From Candidatus Zixiibacteriota bacterium (GTDB taxonomy: Bacteria; Zixibacteria; MSB-5A5; GN15; FEB-12), in NCBI GenBank assembly GCA_023700785.1, contig JAMPYH010000151.1, positions 1 through 6,676 of the forward strand: DNA of 6,676 nt. The letters run 5' to 3'. Positions 6,174 to 6,676 of this stretch are shown in pieces. A program made the position numbers and the translations under genes. Numbering within the stretch: the first letter of the stretch is position 1; every line of letters starts with the position of its first letter. The notes beneath the pieces are model-generated. The model had not been told where the DNA came from. It saw only the letters and a program-made list of their open reading frames with translations, and searched no databases.

Positions 6174-6676
6174 CTACTCTTCTCTAAGCACCCACTCTAG
6201 CGGCCCACCGGGCCGGATGATGGGGCGAAGCTGGTCCCAGGGGAGATGGACGAAGGACCATCCGTAGGCGCCCGAAGCAATTTCGTAGGCGTTGAACATG
6301 AATTGCAGCCCTGAGTCCAGAATTTCAAAATTCGAGTTAAGCGAGAATTGTCCGTTTCCAAACTCAGTATATCCGGCAGAAGCCAAATCGGCATCTTCAG
6401 TTAGACGAACACCGGAGCGAAAAGCCCGCTCCCCTATCGAGTCCAGATACGCTTCGTATCCGGCTACAAAGAAACTGTCTCGCGTCAGTTGGCGCAGGTC
6501 AGGCAATCCAAAATGAACATTAAAGCTCCTCAAGGGCGTGCCATTCGCATTGGTAAAGCGATCTCGGGTCACCTGCAAAGAAAGAACGCCCTTATCCAGA
6601 AACGACACGTGAATTTCCCAGCTAACGAACCACGGGGTGCGAGGGCCTCCGCCGCACTTGATCCAGTAATCGACGA
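6174..6676 (-). CDS. DUF3298/RsiV-like protein, C-terminal part (5' end outside window)
   Basis: The frame is open to the right edge, giving 166 visible residues. A GTG at 6606-6608 could be read as a start, but 22 in-frame residues precede it without a stop (ending PWFVSWEIHV), and the strand they form runs on into VSFLDKGVLSLQVTRDRF, so the gene most likely begins beyond the window. The pattern (a strand resembling ILSL.V..Y, a loop NANGTP where relatives often have GGAHP, then FNVHFGLPDLRQLTRDSFF, and near the end LQFMFNAYEIASGAYG followed by VHLPWDQLRPII) matches the DUF4163/DUF3298 region found in RsiV-type anti-sigma factors, the PdaC N-terminus and many secreted or lipoprotein orphans. 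In RsiV that domain binds lysozyme outside the cell; here no ligand can be inferred. Signal peptide, membrane segment or sigma-binding domain, if any, would be in the missing N-terminus. The family call rests on pattern memory, not a search. Confidence 0.66.
   Translation of the reverse strand, partial: VDYWIKCGGGPRTPWFVSWEIHVSFLDKGVLSLQVTRDRFTNANGTPLRSFNVHFGLPDLRQLTRDSFFVAGYEAYLDSIGERAFRSGVRLTEDADLASAGYTEFGNGQFSLNSNFEILDSGLQFMFNAYEIASGAYGWSFVHLPWDQLRPIIRPGGPLEWVLREE

Noticed and set aside
1..6676. Mobile elements, CRISPR arrays, tRNA or rRNA genes
   Set aside because: No transposase or integrase motifs, no regularly spaced direct repeats, and no tRNA or rRNA-like conserved stretches were seen on either strand.

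Overview
The window reads as ordinary bacterial chromosome of moderate GC content, densely coded, with SD-like ribosome sites and intrinsic terminators. It holds six genes, the first and last cut by the window edges. A multihaem cytochrome fused to PKD domains, a CHASE2 receptor kinase, an FHA protein and an RsiV-like protein together suggest a Gram-negative environmental bacterium, possibly of the FCB/Zixibacteria-like candidate phyla. That placement is a guess from gene content; no marker gene is present.

Layout: (1) 2-922 (+), the 3' end of a secreted multihaem c-type cytochrome with two C-terminal PKD domains. The first ATG visible in its frame lies inside a CXXCH haem site, so the true start is outside the window. 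(2) 947-976, a hairpin with A and U tracts that serves as terminator for this gene and the convergent etfA. (3) 1003-1962 (-), etfA, complete, with a plausible promoter and SD but no etfB on either side. (4) 1963-2224, a divergent intergenic region. (5) 2225-6093 (+), a three-gene operon: double-FHA protein, calcineurin-like metallophosphoesterase (4-base ATGA overlap with the FHA gene), and an 810-residue membrane Ser/Thr kinase whose sensor is CHASE2. (6) 6130-6162, a 12-bp hairpin between convergent genes. (7) 6174-6676 (-), the C-terminal part of a DUF3298/RsiV-like protein, truncated at the right edge.

The main interest is the operon at 2225-6093. It packages a phosphothreonine reader (FHA), a possible eraser or nucleotide phosphatase (metallophosphoesterase) and a writer (receptor kinase). 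The sequence suggests how they could connect: the first FHA domain keeps all its phosphopeptide-binding residues while the second has lost them, an inter-FHA threonine resembles a GarA-type switch site, and the kinase's cytoplasmic linker contains a TxxD motif. That the three proteins act as one circuit is inference from gene order and motifs.
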